From: Lachnospiraceae bacterium UBA7076
GTDB lineage: Bacteria > Bacillota > Clostridia > Lachnospirales > Lachnospiraceae
Assembly: GCA_002493625.1 (NCBI GenBank)
Contig: DKZK01000025.1
Location: 14,621-78,620 of the forward strand
Direction of reading: 5' to 3'
Length of the DNA: 64,000 nucleotides
Of the stretch, positions 17,827 to 27,115 are shown piece by piece. Below the pieces are notes generated by a model. It worked only from the letters and a program-made list of their open reading frames with translations. It did not search any database and was not told the origin of the DNA. Numbering within the stretch: position 1 is the stretch's first letter; every line of letters starts with the position of its first letter. Position numbers and translations under genes: made by a program.

Positions 17827-18705
17827 ATGAATGTAAAATCATTTTTTCTTGCCCTCAGTAAAAAAATAAAGAGAGTATTTAAGAAAATTCGTCGTTTTTT
17901 CAAAAGATATATACGACTTCTGGTCAGGCACACAAAAGCCGGAGATTACAGTGTTTTAATGTATACCATTTTTGCACTTGCTGCTATAGTACTGGTTGTG
18001 GTACTGTTTGTAAATCTTTTAAAACCTGATAAAAAGGAGCCAAAAAAGGAAACTACGGCTACGCCTACAAATGCCACCACGGAGGCGGTAAATCCTGATT
18101 TAGAGCTTTCAAAGGAGGCAAAGGAGATATACGAGAAAAACAAAACACTGCTTGTTCTCGTGAATAAGGACAACCCTCTCCCTGAGGATTATTCTTTTGA
18201 ACAGCATACCTTAAACAGCGGTTTTGTTATTGATGAGCAGATGTATATAGATTTCTACAGATTTACAAAGGCATGTAACAATGCTGATTTACATTATAAC
18301 ATTATTTCTGCATACAGGGACAGGGAAACCCAGCAGGGCATCATTGACAGAAATATTCAGGAGCTTATGGATAAAGGATTAAGCGAGGAGGAGGCGAGGG
18401 CGAAAACCTACGAAACGGTACAAATGGTAGGGTGCAGCGAGCATGAGACAGGGCTTTGCCTTGACCTTTCCGATGAGGAGCATTTTACGCTCACGGAGGA
18501 TTTAGAGACAAATCCCACCGTAAAATGGTTTTCTGACAACTGCTATAATTACGGATTTATTTTAAGGTATCCGAAGGACAAGGCTGATGTGACTGGTATC
18601 AGTTATGAGCCATGGCATTTCAGGTATGTGGGCGAGGAGGCTGCCGCATTTATGCATGAGCATAACCTTACCCTTGAAGAATTTCATCAGCTTTTGGGGA
18701 ATTAG
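17827..18705 (+). CDS. VanY-type D-alanyl-D-alanine carboxypeptidase, membrane-anchored
   Basis: A 292-aa protein. A basic N-terminus (residues 1-40) precedes one membrane helix (about 44-62), then a T/P/K linker, then the VanY/LAS metallopeptidase domain. Zinc-site motifs are seen: SAYRDRETQQ, SEHETGLCLDLS (His and Asp ligands) and EPWHFRYVG (base Glu and His ligand). Such enzymes trim the terminal D-Ala of peptidoglycan stem peptides outside the membrane. No vancomycin-resistance regulator or ligase is adjacent, so it is more likely a housekeeping wall enzyme than part of a van cluster. It has a good ribosome site (AAAGGAGA). Confidence 0.88.
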   Translation: MNVKSFFLALSKKIKRVFKKIRRFFKRYIRLLVRHTKAGDYSVLMYTIFALAAIVLVVVLFVNLLKPDKKEPKKETTATPTNATTEAVNPDLELSKEAKEIYEKNKTLLVLVNKDNPLPEDYSFEQHTLNSGFVIDEQMYIDFYRFTKACNNADLHYNIISAYRDRETQQGIIDRNIQELMDKGLSEEEARAKTYETVQMVGCSEHETGLCLDLSDEEHFTLTEDLETNPTVKWFSDNCYNYGFILRYPKDKADVTGISYEPWHFRYVGEEAAAFMHEHNLTLEEFHQLLGN

Positions 18706-18710
18706 ATATT

Positions 18711-19565
18711 ATGAACAAACAAAGACGAAAAAAACAATTGGAACGAAGGTCGCAGATTATTGTAAGGACAACCTTTTTAGTAATAATTGCCCTTATGCTT
18801 ATTATAAGTCTGCCGCATCTTTTTACAAAAAAATACAAATACCGGGATAAGGGCGTAGACTGCTACAATAATGAGGAGTACCGAAAGGCAGTAGAATATT
18901 TTGACGACGCCCTTTCCTGTAAGCAGTGGTTTTCAAAGGAAGTGGATATAGACATTTTAATGTATAAGGCTGACTGCCATATCCGTTTAGAAGAATTTCA
19001 TGATGCCTATGATACATACGGCAGGATTTTAACTGATTACAATGACAGGTATTACAGCCATGACAGCATTAAATTTCTGGAAAACCTGTCCCTTTGTCTT
19101 GAGAGCTACTCAAACGGAAATTACGGAAGCAATGCGGCTGTTTTTGCGCAGGCAGTAGAAAAGGGCTATACGGAAATGAGTCTTTATGCTGCAAACTGCT
19201 ATGAAAAAAACGGCGACTATGAAAACATGATTAAATATTACGACATATATACGGGCATATACGGAACATCGGGGAAGATTGCATACAAATATGCTTCTTA
19301 CTATATGTCCACAGAGGATTACAACAAGGCGCTTTCCTATATTGAAGCGCATCCTGATATAAATGATGAATATACAGACGACCTTGCTTACCTTCGGATT
19401 TTGTGTTACAGCAAATTACAAAATTACGAAAAAGCATTTTCTCTTGCAGAGGAATACACTGCAAAGTTTCCGGGCGATACGGCAGGAAAGGAAATTTATG
19501 ATTTCCTCTACACAAGGGTAAATGTTGATGCAGAGGTTGTACATGACATATATAATCTTAATTAG
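18711..19565 (+). CDS. Membrane-anchored TPR-repeat protein
   Basis: A 284-aa protein starting 5 bp after the carboxypeptidase stop, so the two are probably one operon. A basic N-terminus and a single membrane helix (about 22-40) are followed by tetratricopeptide-like helical pairs, e.g. GVDCYNNEEYRKAVEYFDDA, EFHDAYDTYGRIL, DYENMIKYYDIYTG and DYNKALSYIEAHP. The topology puts the TPR part outside the membrane. TPR domains are binding scaffolds; a partner in wall metabolism is plausible from the neighbour but not shown. No enzymatic motif is seen. Confidence 0.75.
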   Translation: MNKQRRKKQLERRSQIIVRTTFLVIIALMLIISLPHLFTKKYKYRDKGVDCYNNEEYRKAVEYFDDALSCKQWFSKEVDIDILMYKADCHIRLEEFHDAYDTYGRILTDYNDRYYSHDSIKFLENLSLCLESYSNGNYGSNAAVFAQAVEKGYTEMSLYAANCYEKNGDYENMIKYYDIYTGIYGTSGKIAYKYASYYMSTEDYNKALSYIEAHPDINDEYTDDLAYLRILCYSKLQNYEKAFSLAEEYTAKFPGDTAGKEIYDFLYTRVNVDAEVVHDIYNLN

Positions 19566-19658
19566 TATATTTGTTCCGATAATGAGACAGTAACAAATTT
19601 TGATAATGTGACGGATTAATGATGACAATAATAATATTATGTAAACAGTTGGTGCAAT

Positions 19659-20891
19659 ATGATGTATAACACGGACGAAATAATTGAAAAAATAATACTT
19701 ATAAGCGTTGACCCTGACGACGGACAGGACATTGACGCCAATCTGGACGAGCTTGAGGAGCTTATAAAAACTGCAGGCGCAGTTGTGGTGGGAAGAATGA
19801 TACAGAAAAAGGAAAGCGTGGATAAGGCCACATATATCGGTTCCGGTAAGACACAGGAGCTGAAGGAGCTTGTGGAGGAGCTCGGAGCCACAGGCGTGTG
19901 CTCGGATGATGAGCTTAGCCCTATGCAGATTAAAAATCTTGAGGAGCTTACAGATACAAAAATCATTGACCGTACAACGGTCATATTGGATATTTTCGCA
20001 TCAAGGGCGTCCACAAAAGAGGGCAAAATACAGATTGAGCTTGCGCAGCTTAAGTACCGATCATCGAGGCTTGTTGGAATGAGAAGCTCCCTGTCAAGGC
20101 TTGGCGGAGGTATCGGAACAAGAGGACCGGGTGAAAAAAAGCTTGAGGTTGACAGGCGTGTAATAAGGGAGCGTATCGCGCAGCTTCAGAGGGAGCTTGA
20201 GGACGTAAAGCAGCACAGGGAGGTAATGCGCAAGCAGCGTATCAATGGAAGTCTTCCCGTGGTTGCCATTGTGGGCTATACAAATGCAGGAAAATCAACG
20301 CTTTTAAATCATCTTACCCTTGCGGGGGTTCTGGAGGAGGATAAGCTGTTTGCCACGCTTGACCCTACCTCAAGAAATTATACTCTCAGCAACGGTCAGG
20401 AAATAATCATAACCGATACGGTAGGTTTTATAAAAAAGCTGCCTCATCATCTGATAAATGCATTCCGCTCAACTCTGGAGGAGGCAAAGTACGCAGATAT
20501 TATTCTCCATGTTGTTGACATATCCAACCCAAATGCAGATGAGCAGATTGCCACTGTATATGAGACCTTAGGCAGGCTGGGAATACAGGATAAGCCTGTC
20601 ATAACCGCATTTAACAAGACGGATAAGGTGGATGAGCTGCCTGTCATAAAGGACTTTAAGGCGGATGAAACCGTGTATATTGCCGCAAAGCATGAGACGG
20701 GGCTTGATAAGCTCTCCGCAGCAATTGAAGCTGAGGTCTTAAAGAGCAGAAATTATATTGAGAAGCTGATTCCTTACAGTGATGCAGGCATTATAAACCG
20801 TATCAGAAAATCGGGAAATATATTAGAGGAAGACTACAGAGAGGACGGTATATATATCAGGGCATACGCAGACAAATCCATTGATATATAG
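19659..20891 (+). CDS. hflX: Ribosome-associated GTPase HflX
   Basis: A 410-aa GTPase. The N-terminal HflX domain (residues about 10-190) contains the conserved YIGSGKTQELKELVEELGA block and LSRLGGGIGTRGPGEKKLE. The G domain follows with GYTNAGKST (G1), DTVGFIKKLPHHL (G3) and NKTD (G4). HflX binds the 50S subunit and splits stalled or heat-damaged ribosomes. Two Met codons stand at 19659 and 19662 without a strong ribosome site. The next gene, an rRNA methyltransferase, begins 8 bp after the stop. Confidence 0.95.
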   Translation: MMYNTDEIIEKIILISVDPDDGQDIDANLDELEELIKTAGAVVVGRMIQKKESVDKATYIGSGKTQELKELVEELGATGVCSDDELSPMQIKNLEELTDTKIIDRTTVILDIFASRASTKEGKIQIELAQLKYRSSRLVGMRSSLSRLGGGIGTRGPGEKKLEVDRRVIRERIAQLQRELEDVKQHREVMRKQRINGSLPVVAIVGYTNAGKSTLLNHLTLAGVLEEDKLFATLDPTSRNYTLSNGQEIIITDTVGFIKKLPHHLINAFRSTLEEAKYADIILHVVDISNPNADEQIATVYETLGRLGIQDKPVITAFNKTDKVDELPVIKDFKADETVYIAAKHETGLDKLSAAIEAEVLKSRNYIEKLIPYSDAGIINRIRKSGNILEEDYREDGIYIRAYADKSIDI

Positions 20892-20899
20892 CTATTTTT

Positions 20900-22336
20900 A
20901 TGGAATTACCAAAGACATTTGAAACAAATATGAGAGCGCTTCTTGGCGACGAATACGAGAAATATGCGGAATGTCTTGAAAAGCCTATGTTTCATGGCAT
21001 AAGAATTAATACCATGAAAATCAGCGTTTCGGACTTTCTCAAAATAAATCCCTTTCATTTAAAAGCCGTGCCATGGTGTGAAAACGGCTTTTATTATGAT
21101 GAGAAGCTTGATAAGCCCTCCAAGCACCCTTATTACTATGCAGGGCTTTATTATATTCAGGAGCCAAGCGCAATGACGCCTGCAAATGTGCTTCCGGTAT
21201 GTAACCATGACCGGATTCTGGATTTATGCGCGGCGCCCGGCGGCAAGTCAACGGAGCTCGGAGCAAAATTAAACGGAACGGGGCTTCTGGTTTCCAATGA
21301 CATAAGCGCTTCAAGGGCAAAGGCACTGCTGAAAAATATTGAACTTTTTGGCATCGGAAATGCCCTTGTCATAAGTGAAGCGCCCCATAAGCTTAAGGAG
21401 CGTTTTTTTGAATACTTTGATAAAATACTGATTGACGCCCCCTGTTCGGGAGAGGGCATGTTCCGCAAATCAGCTTCCATGATTACGGCGTGGTCGGATG
21501 ATAAAAACGAAAGCTTTGCAAAGCTTCAGAGGGAGATTGCAGGCTATGCGGTCGATATGCTTAAGCCGGGCGGCAAGCTTGTCTATTCTACCTGTACATT
21601 TTCACCTATGGAAAATGAGCAGTCGGTTGAGTACATGCTTTCCCTTGATGAAAGGCTTTCCCTGTGTGAATTTGACCGTTGGGAGGAGTTTGACGGAGGG
21701 CATCCCGAGTGGGGAACCACAAAGAATGACGACCTGAAAAAATGTGTCAGGCTCTGGCCACACAGATTGGACGGTGAGGGACATTTTGTATGTCTTGTGA
21801 AAAAAGGGAATGAAGCTGACAGGCAGGCGGATAATGAAAGGGCAGGCAGCGGAATGTTGGATGACGGAATAGCAGATAGCGGAAGCATGGCTGCATATAT
21901 GAAAGGCTCATACAAAATAAAGGCTTCCAAGCTGCCGGATGAAATTACAGAATTTTTTAAAGGGTTTAACTGCGCATTTGATTTTTCACGCATGGAGGTG
22001 TCGCAGGACAAGCTTTACTATATACCTGAGTGCTTTCCTGAGGTTAAGGGACTCAGAATATTACGCTGCGGTCTTTATGTTGGAGAGATAAAGAAAAAAC
22101 GCTTTGAGCCAAGTCAGGCGTTTGCCATGTCGCTTTCCGGCGATGCTTACAAAAATACCGTTAATTTATCCTGCGACGATATCAGAGTAACAAAATACCT
22201 GAAGGGCGAGACAATAGAGGCGGAGGGCAAAAATGGCTGGGCACTTGTTCTGGTTGACGGCTATTCTCTGGGCTGGGGAAAGCTTGCTAACGGCATCCTG
22301 AAAAATAAATATCTTCCGGGTTGGAGGCTTACTTAA
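20900..22336 (+). CDS. 16S rRNA m5C methyltransferase, RsmF family
   Basis: A 478-aa protein of the NOL1/NOP2/Sun family. The SAM-binding start is LDLCAAPGGKSTELGAKL, with IDAPCSGEGMFRK and STCTFSPMENEQSVEYML supplying the two conserved cysteines used for catalysis and product release. After about residue 300 come an RsmF-type linker and a PUA-like RNA-binding end (SLGWGKLANGILKNKYLPGW), matching the longer RsmF subgroup rather than RsmB. It presumably methylates a cytidine in 16S rRNA. The stop is directly followed by the next ATG, so the genes are coupled. Confidence 0.92.
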   Translation: MELPKTFETNMRALLGDEYEKYAECLEKPMFHGIRINTMKISVSDFLKINPFHLKAVPWCENGFYYDEKLDKPSKHPYYYAGLYYIQEPSAMTPANVLPVCNHDRILDLCAAPGGKSTELGAKLNGTGLLVSNDISASRAKALLKNIELFGIGNALVISEAPHKLKERFFEYFDKILIDAPCSGEGMFRKSASMITAWSDDKNESFAKLQREIAGYAVDMLKPGGKLVYSTCTFSPMENEQSVEYMLSLDERLSLCEFDRWEEFDGGHPEWGTTKNDDLKKCVRLWPHRLDGEGHFVCLVKKGNEADRQADNERAGSGMLDDGIADSGSMAAYMKGSYKIKASKLPDEITEFFKGFNCAFDFSRMEVSQDKLYYIPECFPEVKGLRILRCGLYVGEIKKKRFEPSQAFAMSLSGDAYKNTVNLSCDDIRVTKYLKGETIEAEGKNGWALVLVDGYSLGWGKLANGILKNKYLPGWRLT

Positions 22337-22912
22337 ATGAAAAAGCATGAAAAGGGCGAATACGGATATCTGAAATATTACAGGCTGTGCAAGCTTATCG
22401 GCGTCATTGTATTTACTGCAATGATAGAATTTATCGTTATAACAATGCTGCTCTTATGGGGTTCAACAAGCAGGGTTATTGTAGTTTTTGCAATTCTTTT
22501 GTCACTTCCCCTTGCAAAGTTTTTTATCGCGTTTATTATGTGTGTAAAATTCAAGCCCCTTGACGAGGCAGATTATGCAAGCATCAGGGACAATGTTAAA
22601 AATGAACATGGCATTTTGCTTTATGATGTTGCCATTTCAAGATATGAGGGAATGAAATTTTATCAGTCCATATGTGTAAAAAACGGGAAAATATGCGCCC
22701 TTGCAATGGATAAACATTTTGAGGAAAACAAAAAGAACTATGAAAAATGGCTTGAGGGCTGCCTTTCTGACAGCAAATACAATTATTCCATATATGTTTT
22801 TGACGACATAAAGGCATATATTAAAAAGGCGGATTCCATAAGCGAGGCAAATGACAGAAACAGGAGCGTGGATAAGCATATAGCTAAAATAATTTTAGAG
22901 ATGAGTATTTAA
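22337..22912 (+). CDS. Conserved-looking small membrane protein, unknown function
   Basis: A 191-aa protein whose ATG abuts the previous stop codon. Two membrane helices lie at about residues 20-40 and 45-65. The rest (70-191) is a charged cytosolic domain with alternating strands and helices (GILLYDVAISRYEGMKFYQS, ICALAMDKHFEENKKNYEKW). I do not recognise the family. It sits between two RNA-modification genes in a tight + strand run, which suggests cotranscription but says little about function. Confidence 0.55.
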   Translation: MKKHEKGEYGYLKYYRLCKLIGVIVFTAMIEFIVITMLLLWGSTSRVIVVFAILLSLPLAKFFIAFIMCVKFKPLDEADYASIRDNVKNEHGILLYDVAISRYEGMKFYQSICVKNGKICALAMDKHFEENKKNYEKWLEGCLSDSKYNYSIYVFDDIKAYIKKADSISEANDRNRSVDKHIAKIILEMSI

Positions 22913-22921
22913 GGGTGGATT

Positions 22922-24040
22922 ATGAGAGAGCTTAAAATTTCAGGAAACGATGCAGGTCAAAGATTAAATAAATATCTGATGAAATATCTGGATAAAGCGC
23001 CATCCTCCTTTGTATATAAAATGCTTCGGAAGAAGAATATCACATTAAACGGCAAAAAAGCGGCGGGAGATGAAATACTTGAAGATAACGATATTGTAAC
23101 GCTTTTTTTGTCCGAGGAGACAATCGATAAATTTAAAAAGAATAGTAAAATTTTTGCTGCTTCAAATTCGGATAATGGGGCAGATAAGAAAAAAGAAAAT
23201 AATACAAATCAAAATAATGCAAGCCTTAAAATTTTATACAAGACAAATGATATTCTTGCAGTTCACAAGGATGCAGGCGTGCTCTCACAAAAGGCAAAAG
23301 CAGATGATTACAGTATGAATGAACAGATAATCGAATACTGCCAAAAGGAGGGTATTGTGGCTTCCGGCAGCACATTTAAGCCTTCCGTGTGCAATCGTCT
23401 GGACAGAAACACCTCAGGCATTATTCTTGCGGGAATATCCCTTAGGGGAAGCCAGTATCTGTCAAAGCTTTTAAGGACACGCGAGGTTGAAAAATACTAC
23501 TTTGCAGTTGTAAAGGGTATAATGGATCAGGAAACGGAGCAGAAGGCATATATAACAAAGGACAACGGCAAAAATGTGTCGGAGCTTGTAGATACGAAGG
23601 AATTTGCGGAGAAATTTGCAGATGATTTTGTTACCCCAAAAGATGATACAGAAAAAATAATGCCGGATATGACACAAAATGTGATGCGGAATATAACACC
23701 AAATATAAAGAAAAAAACAATTAATCGAAAAGAGGACTACGATTATATTGAGACATATTTCACGCCCATAAGCAACAACGGAACATATACTTTACTTAAA
23801 ATCCACCTGATTACGGGAAAATCCCATCAGATAAGGGCGGGGCTGAAAGCGATAGGTTATCCCATAATAGGAGATTACAAGTACGGAGACGCTGCCGTCA
23901 ATGCTTATTTCAGACATAAATACGGCTTAAAAAGCCAGCTTCTTCACGCGGGACAGGTTATTTTGCCTGATAAAACCGTAATAGACGACCCGTTACCGAA
24001 GCTTTTTCAGGATATATGCAAGGGCGAGCATTTGGAGTAA
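22922..24040 (+). CDS. RluA-family 23S/tRNA pseudouridine synthase
   Basis: A 372-aa enzyme that converts uridine to pseudouridine. An S4 RNA-binding domain occupies about residues 1-75 (QRLNKYLMKYLDKAPSSFVY). The catalytic motif is CNRLDRNTSGIILAG, with the Asp in RLD, and KSHQIRAGLKAIGYPIIGDY marks the C-terminal core. Between about 220 and 275 there is a charged, low-complexity insertion (KKKTINRKED region) not usual for RluC/RluD. A second, canonical family member is encoded at 55496-56425, so the two probably have different target sites. Confidence 0.9.
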   Translation: MRELKISGNDAGQRLNKYLMKYLDKAPSSFVYKMLRKKNITLNGKKAAGDEILEDNDIVTLFLSEETIDKFKKNSKIFAASNSDNGADKKKENNTNQNNASLKILYKTNDILAVHKDAGVLSQKAKADDYSMNEQIIEYCQKEGIVASGSTFKPSVCNRLDRNTSGIILAGISLRGSQYLSKLLRTREVEKYYFAVVKGIMDQETEQKAYITKDNGKNVSELVDTKEFAEKFADDFVTPKDDTEKIMPDMTQNVMRNITPNIKKKTINRKEDYDYIETYFTPISNNGTYTLLKIHLITGKSHQIRAGLKAIGYPIIGDYKYGDAAVNAYFRHKYGLKSQLLHAGQVILPDKTVIDDPLPKLFQDICKGEHLE

Positions 24041-24117
24041 TATGGAAGCCGGCATTACAAATGGAAAAATTGTAATACTATATATAGTGAAAGTGCTGAG
24101 AAAGGCAGGAAAATAAT

Positions 24118-24582
24118 ATGGGAAAAAGCAAAAAAATAAAGATTGAATTGTTTCCATTAGAAAAAATGGTATTTGATGGGAAAGAAATATATCTTGGAGA
24201 TAATAAAGAACATATTATGGAATTGTTAGGTAATCCGGAAGATATTTTTGAACAATACGGAGGCGGAATCTGGCGTCACTATTATTATGATTCGGAATTG
24301 GCGTTAGATTTCGATGAAAATGGCAAGCTTACGTTTATAGAATTTCTTGCCGGACATGAAGGAACATTGAAACCATTTATTTATGGTATATCTGCATTTG
24401 ATACTGACATGGATGAGCTGGTTACTGTTTTATCTGAACACAACAATGATCGTATTGATGACAGTGAAATTGATTCCTATGGTTTTTTAGGCATTAGTGT
24501 AGGAATCTGGAAATCTGATGATGATGACGAGGAAGACTATTGGACAACAATAGGAATAGGCATAAAAAATTACTACTCATAA
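24118..24582 (+). CDS. Small acidic protein, unknown function
   Basis: A 154-aa acidic, soluble protein starting with a basic patch (MGKSKKIKIELFPLEK) and containing GDNKEHIMELLGNPEDI and the acidic run DDDDEEDY near the end. The fold looks alpha/beta, with a repeated Gly-Tyr-rich pattern. No family is recognised with certainty. Size and acidity are reminiscent of immunity proteins of polymorphic toxins, but no toxin gene is adjacent, so that idea is weak. It has its own ribosome site and 77 bp of spacing from the previous gene, unlike the tightly packed neighbours. Confidence 0.55.
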   Translation: MGKSKKIKIELFPLEKMVFDGKEIYLGDNKEHIMELLGNPEDIFEQYGGGIWRHYYYDSELALDFDENGKLTFIEFLAGHEGTLKPFIYGISAFDTDMDELVTVLSEHNNDRIDDSEIDSYGFLGISVGIWKSDDDDEEDYWTTIGIGIKNYYS

Positions 24583-24618
24583 GGTTAATGCTGTCGGGCA
24601 ATATAGGTAGGAGAAAAA

Positions 24619-25149
24619 ATGGCAACGTGGAACTCAAGAGGCTTAAGGGGATCAACCCTTGAGGAGCTTATAAACCATACAAATGAATTATACAGGGAAA
24701 AGGGGCTTGCCCTTGTACAGAAAATTCCCACACCCATAACGCCTGTTAAAATAGACAAGGAAAACGGAAATATTTCACTTGCTTATTTTGAAAAGGACTC
24801 AACCGTTGATTATATAGGGGTTGTTCAGGGTGTTCCTGTCTGCTTTGATGCAAAGGAATGCGCCACGGACACCTTTAATATGCGAAATATCCATGAGCAT
24901 CAGATTGCGTTTATGCGTGATTTTGAAAAGCAGCAGGGCATAAGCTTTCTTATTATAATGTTTACGGCAAGAAATGATTTTTACTATATGAGATTTTCCG
25001 AGCTTGAGGAATACATAAAACGTATCAGTCAGGGGCATCCTAAGAATTTTAAGTATGAGGAGCTTTCGGATGAATATTTCATAAAGCAGGAGCAGGGAGC
25101 CCTTGTTCACTATTTAAAGGGCTTACAATCAGATTTAAAGGAGAGATAA
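24619..25149 (+). CDS. recU: Holliday junction resolvase RecU
   Basis: A 176-aa protein matching Firmicutes RecU. The N-terminal arm MATWNSRGLRGSTLEELINH is followed by the nuclease core with DSTVDYIGVVQG and VCFDAKECATDTFNM (metal-binding Asp, Glu and Lys), then HEHQIAFMRDFEKQQGISFL. RecU cuts four-way DNA junctions during recombination and helps position RuvB and RecA. In many Firmicutes recU pairs with a pbp1 gene; here it is next to nadE, whose ATG begins 2 bp after the stop. Confidence 0.95.
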   Translation: MATWNSRGLRGSTLEELINHTNELYREKGLALVQKIPTPITPVKIDKENGNISLAYFEKDSTVDYIGVVQGVPVCFDAKECATDTFNMRNIHEHQIAFMRDFEKQQGISFLIIMFTARNDFYYMRFSELEEYIKRISQGHPKNFKYEELSDEYFIKQEQGALVHYLKGLQSDLKER

Positions 25150-25150
25150 G

Positions 25151-27115
25151 ATGTTTGATTATTACAGGGTATGCACGGCGGTGCCGGACGTAAGGGTTGC
25201 AGACGTGGAATATAATACGGAACGTATTCTTGATATGATAAAAAAGGCGCAGGAGCAGAAAGCTGACGTTATATGCTTTCCGGAGCTTTGTATAACGGGC
25301 TATACGTGCGGCGATTTGTTTTTTCAGGAAATACTTCTTGAAAAATGCAAATCCGCAATGGGACGCATACTTGAGGAAACCGCAGACCTTGACATGGTGA
25401 TTGCCATAGGCGCTCCATGCAAAATGGAGCATCAGCTTTTCAACGGCGCATACATTTTGCACAAAGGAATGATATGCGGCATCAATATCAAGTCCTTTAT
25501 CCCCAATTATAATGAGTTTTATGAGAAACGGTGGTTTTCCTATGCAGGCGACCTTGAGAGCGGGGAAGTAATTTCGTCTGATGTTGCCGCCTGTGGAGAT
25601 GACTATGTTGTGCCTGTAGGAAACAACATTATATATAATTTTGGCGGAAATCTTATAGTCGGCACGGAAATATGCGAGGATATGTGGGCGCCTATATCGC
25701 CGTCAACCTGGCAGACCGTTTCGGGCGCAGAGCTTATTTTAAATCTTTCTGCAAGTAATGACACAATCGGAAAGCGTGAATTCAGACGCAATCTTGTAAA
25801 GAGCAAGTCCGTCTCGCTTATGTGCACCTATGTGTATACTTCTGCGGGAGCAGGTGAATCAACGACGGATCTGGTTTTTTCAGGACATTCCATGATTGTG
25901 GAAAACGGACGTGTCCTGAAGGAAAATAAAACCATTGCAGATAATGACTATATGCTTGTCTGTGACATTGACATGGGAAAAATACGGGCTGACAGGCTTA
26001 AGGGAAAAACCTACAAGGATGCTTACTCCGCCTACTGTAAAAATAATGATATAAGAGAAATATATGTGAGGAACGCCATGCTTGGGTCTGACGGAAGCCT
26101 TTACGGCATTCCGAAACACCCGTTTATTCCTGAAAATGAAAATAAACGCCTTGAGCGCTGCAACGATATATTTAAAATGCAGGTAAGGGGACTTGCCAAG
26201 CGTCTTGGTGTTACAGGGGGAAAAATGGTTGTAGGCGTATCCGGAGGCATGGACTCGACCCTTACGCTTCTTGTATGCGCAAAAACCTTAAAGGAGCTTG
26301 GTCTTCCGATGAGCAACCTTGTGGGAATTACAATGCCTGCATTTGGAACAAGCGACAGAACGTACAACAATTCCCTTAAGCTTATGGAAACGCTTGGCAT
26401 TGAAACCAAAACCATTTCCATCAAGGACGCCTGCCTTAAGCATTATGAGGATATCGGCCATGACGTGGAAATCAAGGACGTAACCTTTGAAAACGTGCAG
26501 GCAAGGGAGCGGACGCAGGTGCTTATGGACTATGCAAACAGAATAGGGGCAATCGTTGTGGGAACGGGAGATTTAAGCGAGCTTGCTCTTGGCTGGTGTA
26601 CCTACAACGCAGACCAGATGAGCATGTACGGCGTAAATGCAAGCATACCGAAAACCCTTGTGAAATGGATGATTGACAGCGTAATCTGTCATAATATTTT
26701 TCCGGAAAGCACAGAGGTGCTTCGGGACATTATAGCTACGCCTATAAGCCCTGAGCTTCTTCCGCCTGACAAGGAGGGTAACATCGCCCAGAAAACCGAA
26801 GATTTTGTCGGTCCGTATGAGCTTCACGATTTCTTTATGTATTATATTATAAGATACGGCTTTTCGCCTAAAAAAATATATCACATGGCGGTAAGGGCAT
26901 TTAACGGCTTATATGACGGTAATACACTACTGAAATGGCTGAAGATTTTTTACGGCAGATTTTTCTCCCAGCAGTTTAAACGGAGCTGTATGCCTGACGG
27001 CGTAAAGGTTGGAAGCGTATGCCTTTCACCGAGAGGAGACTGGCGTATGCCAAGCGATGCTTCGGCAAATGCATGGCTTGATGAGCTTGCGGAGCTTGAG
27101 AATGAAAATGCTTAA
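25151..27115 (+). CDS. nadE: Glutamine-dependent NAD+ synthetase
   Basis: A 654-aa two-domain enzyme. The N-terminal nitrilase-type glutaminase (1-290) shows the Glu-Lys-Cys set in ICFPELCITGYTCGD, KSFIPNYNEFYEKRWF and IVGTEICEDMW. The C-terminal synthetase (about 340-640) has the PP-loop VGVSGGMDSTLTLL and GTGDLSELALGWCTY. It amidates nicotinate adenine dinucleotide to NAD+ with ammonia from glutamine, via an adenylate intermediate. The gene follows recU by 2 bp, and its last 14 bp overlap the start chosen for the CPBP protease gene. Confidence 0.96.
   Translation: MFDYYRVCTAVPDVRVADVEYNTERILDMIKKAQEQKADVICFPELCITGYTCGDLFFQEILLEKCKSAMGRILEETADLDMVIAIGAPCKMEHQLFNGAYILHKGMICGINIKSFIPNYNEFYEKRWFSYAGDLESGEVISSDVAACGDDYVVPVGNNIIYNFGGNLIVGTEICEDMWAPISPSTWQTVSGAELILNLSASNDTIGKREFRRNLVKSKSVSLMCTYVYTSAGAGESTTDLVFSGHSMIVENGRVLKENKTIADNDYMLVCDIDMGKIRADRLKGKTYKDAYSAYCKNNDIREIYVRNAMLGSDGSLYGIPKHPFIPENENKRLERCNDIFKMQVRGLAKRLGVTGGKMVVGVSGGMDSTLTLLVCAKTLKELGLPMSNLVGITMPAFGTSDRTYNNSLKLMETLGIETKTISIKDACLKHYEDIGHDVEIKDVTFENVQARERTQVLMDYANRIGAIVVGTGDLSELALGWCTYNADQMSMYGVNASIPKTLVKWMIDSVICHNIFPESTEVLRDIIATPISPELLPPDKEGNIAQKTEDFVGPYELHDFFMYYIIRYGFSPKKIYHMAVRAFNGLYDGNTLLKWLKIFYGRFFSQQFKRSCMPDGVKVGSVCLSPRGDWRMPSDASANAWLDELAELENENA

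Noticed and set aside
17827..18705. Part of a vancomycin resistance cluster
   Set aside because: Only a VanY-type peptidase is present; no VanRS, VanH, ligase or VanX gene is near.
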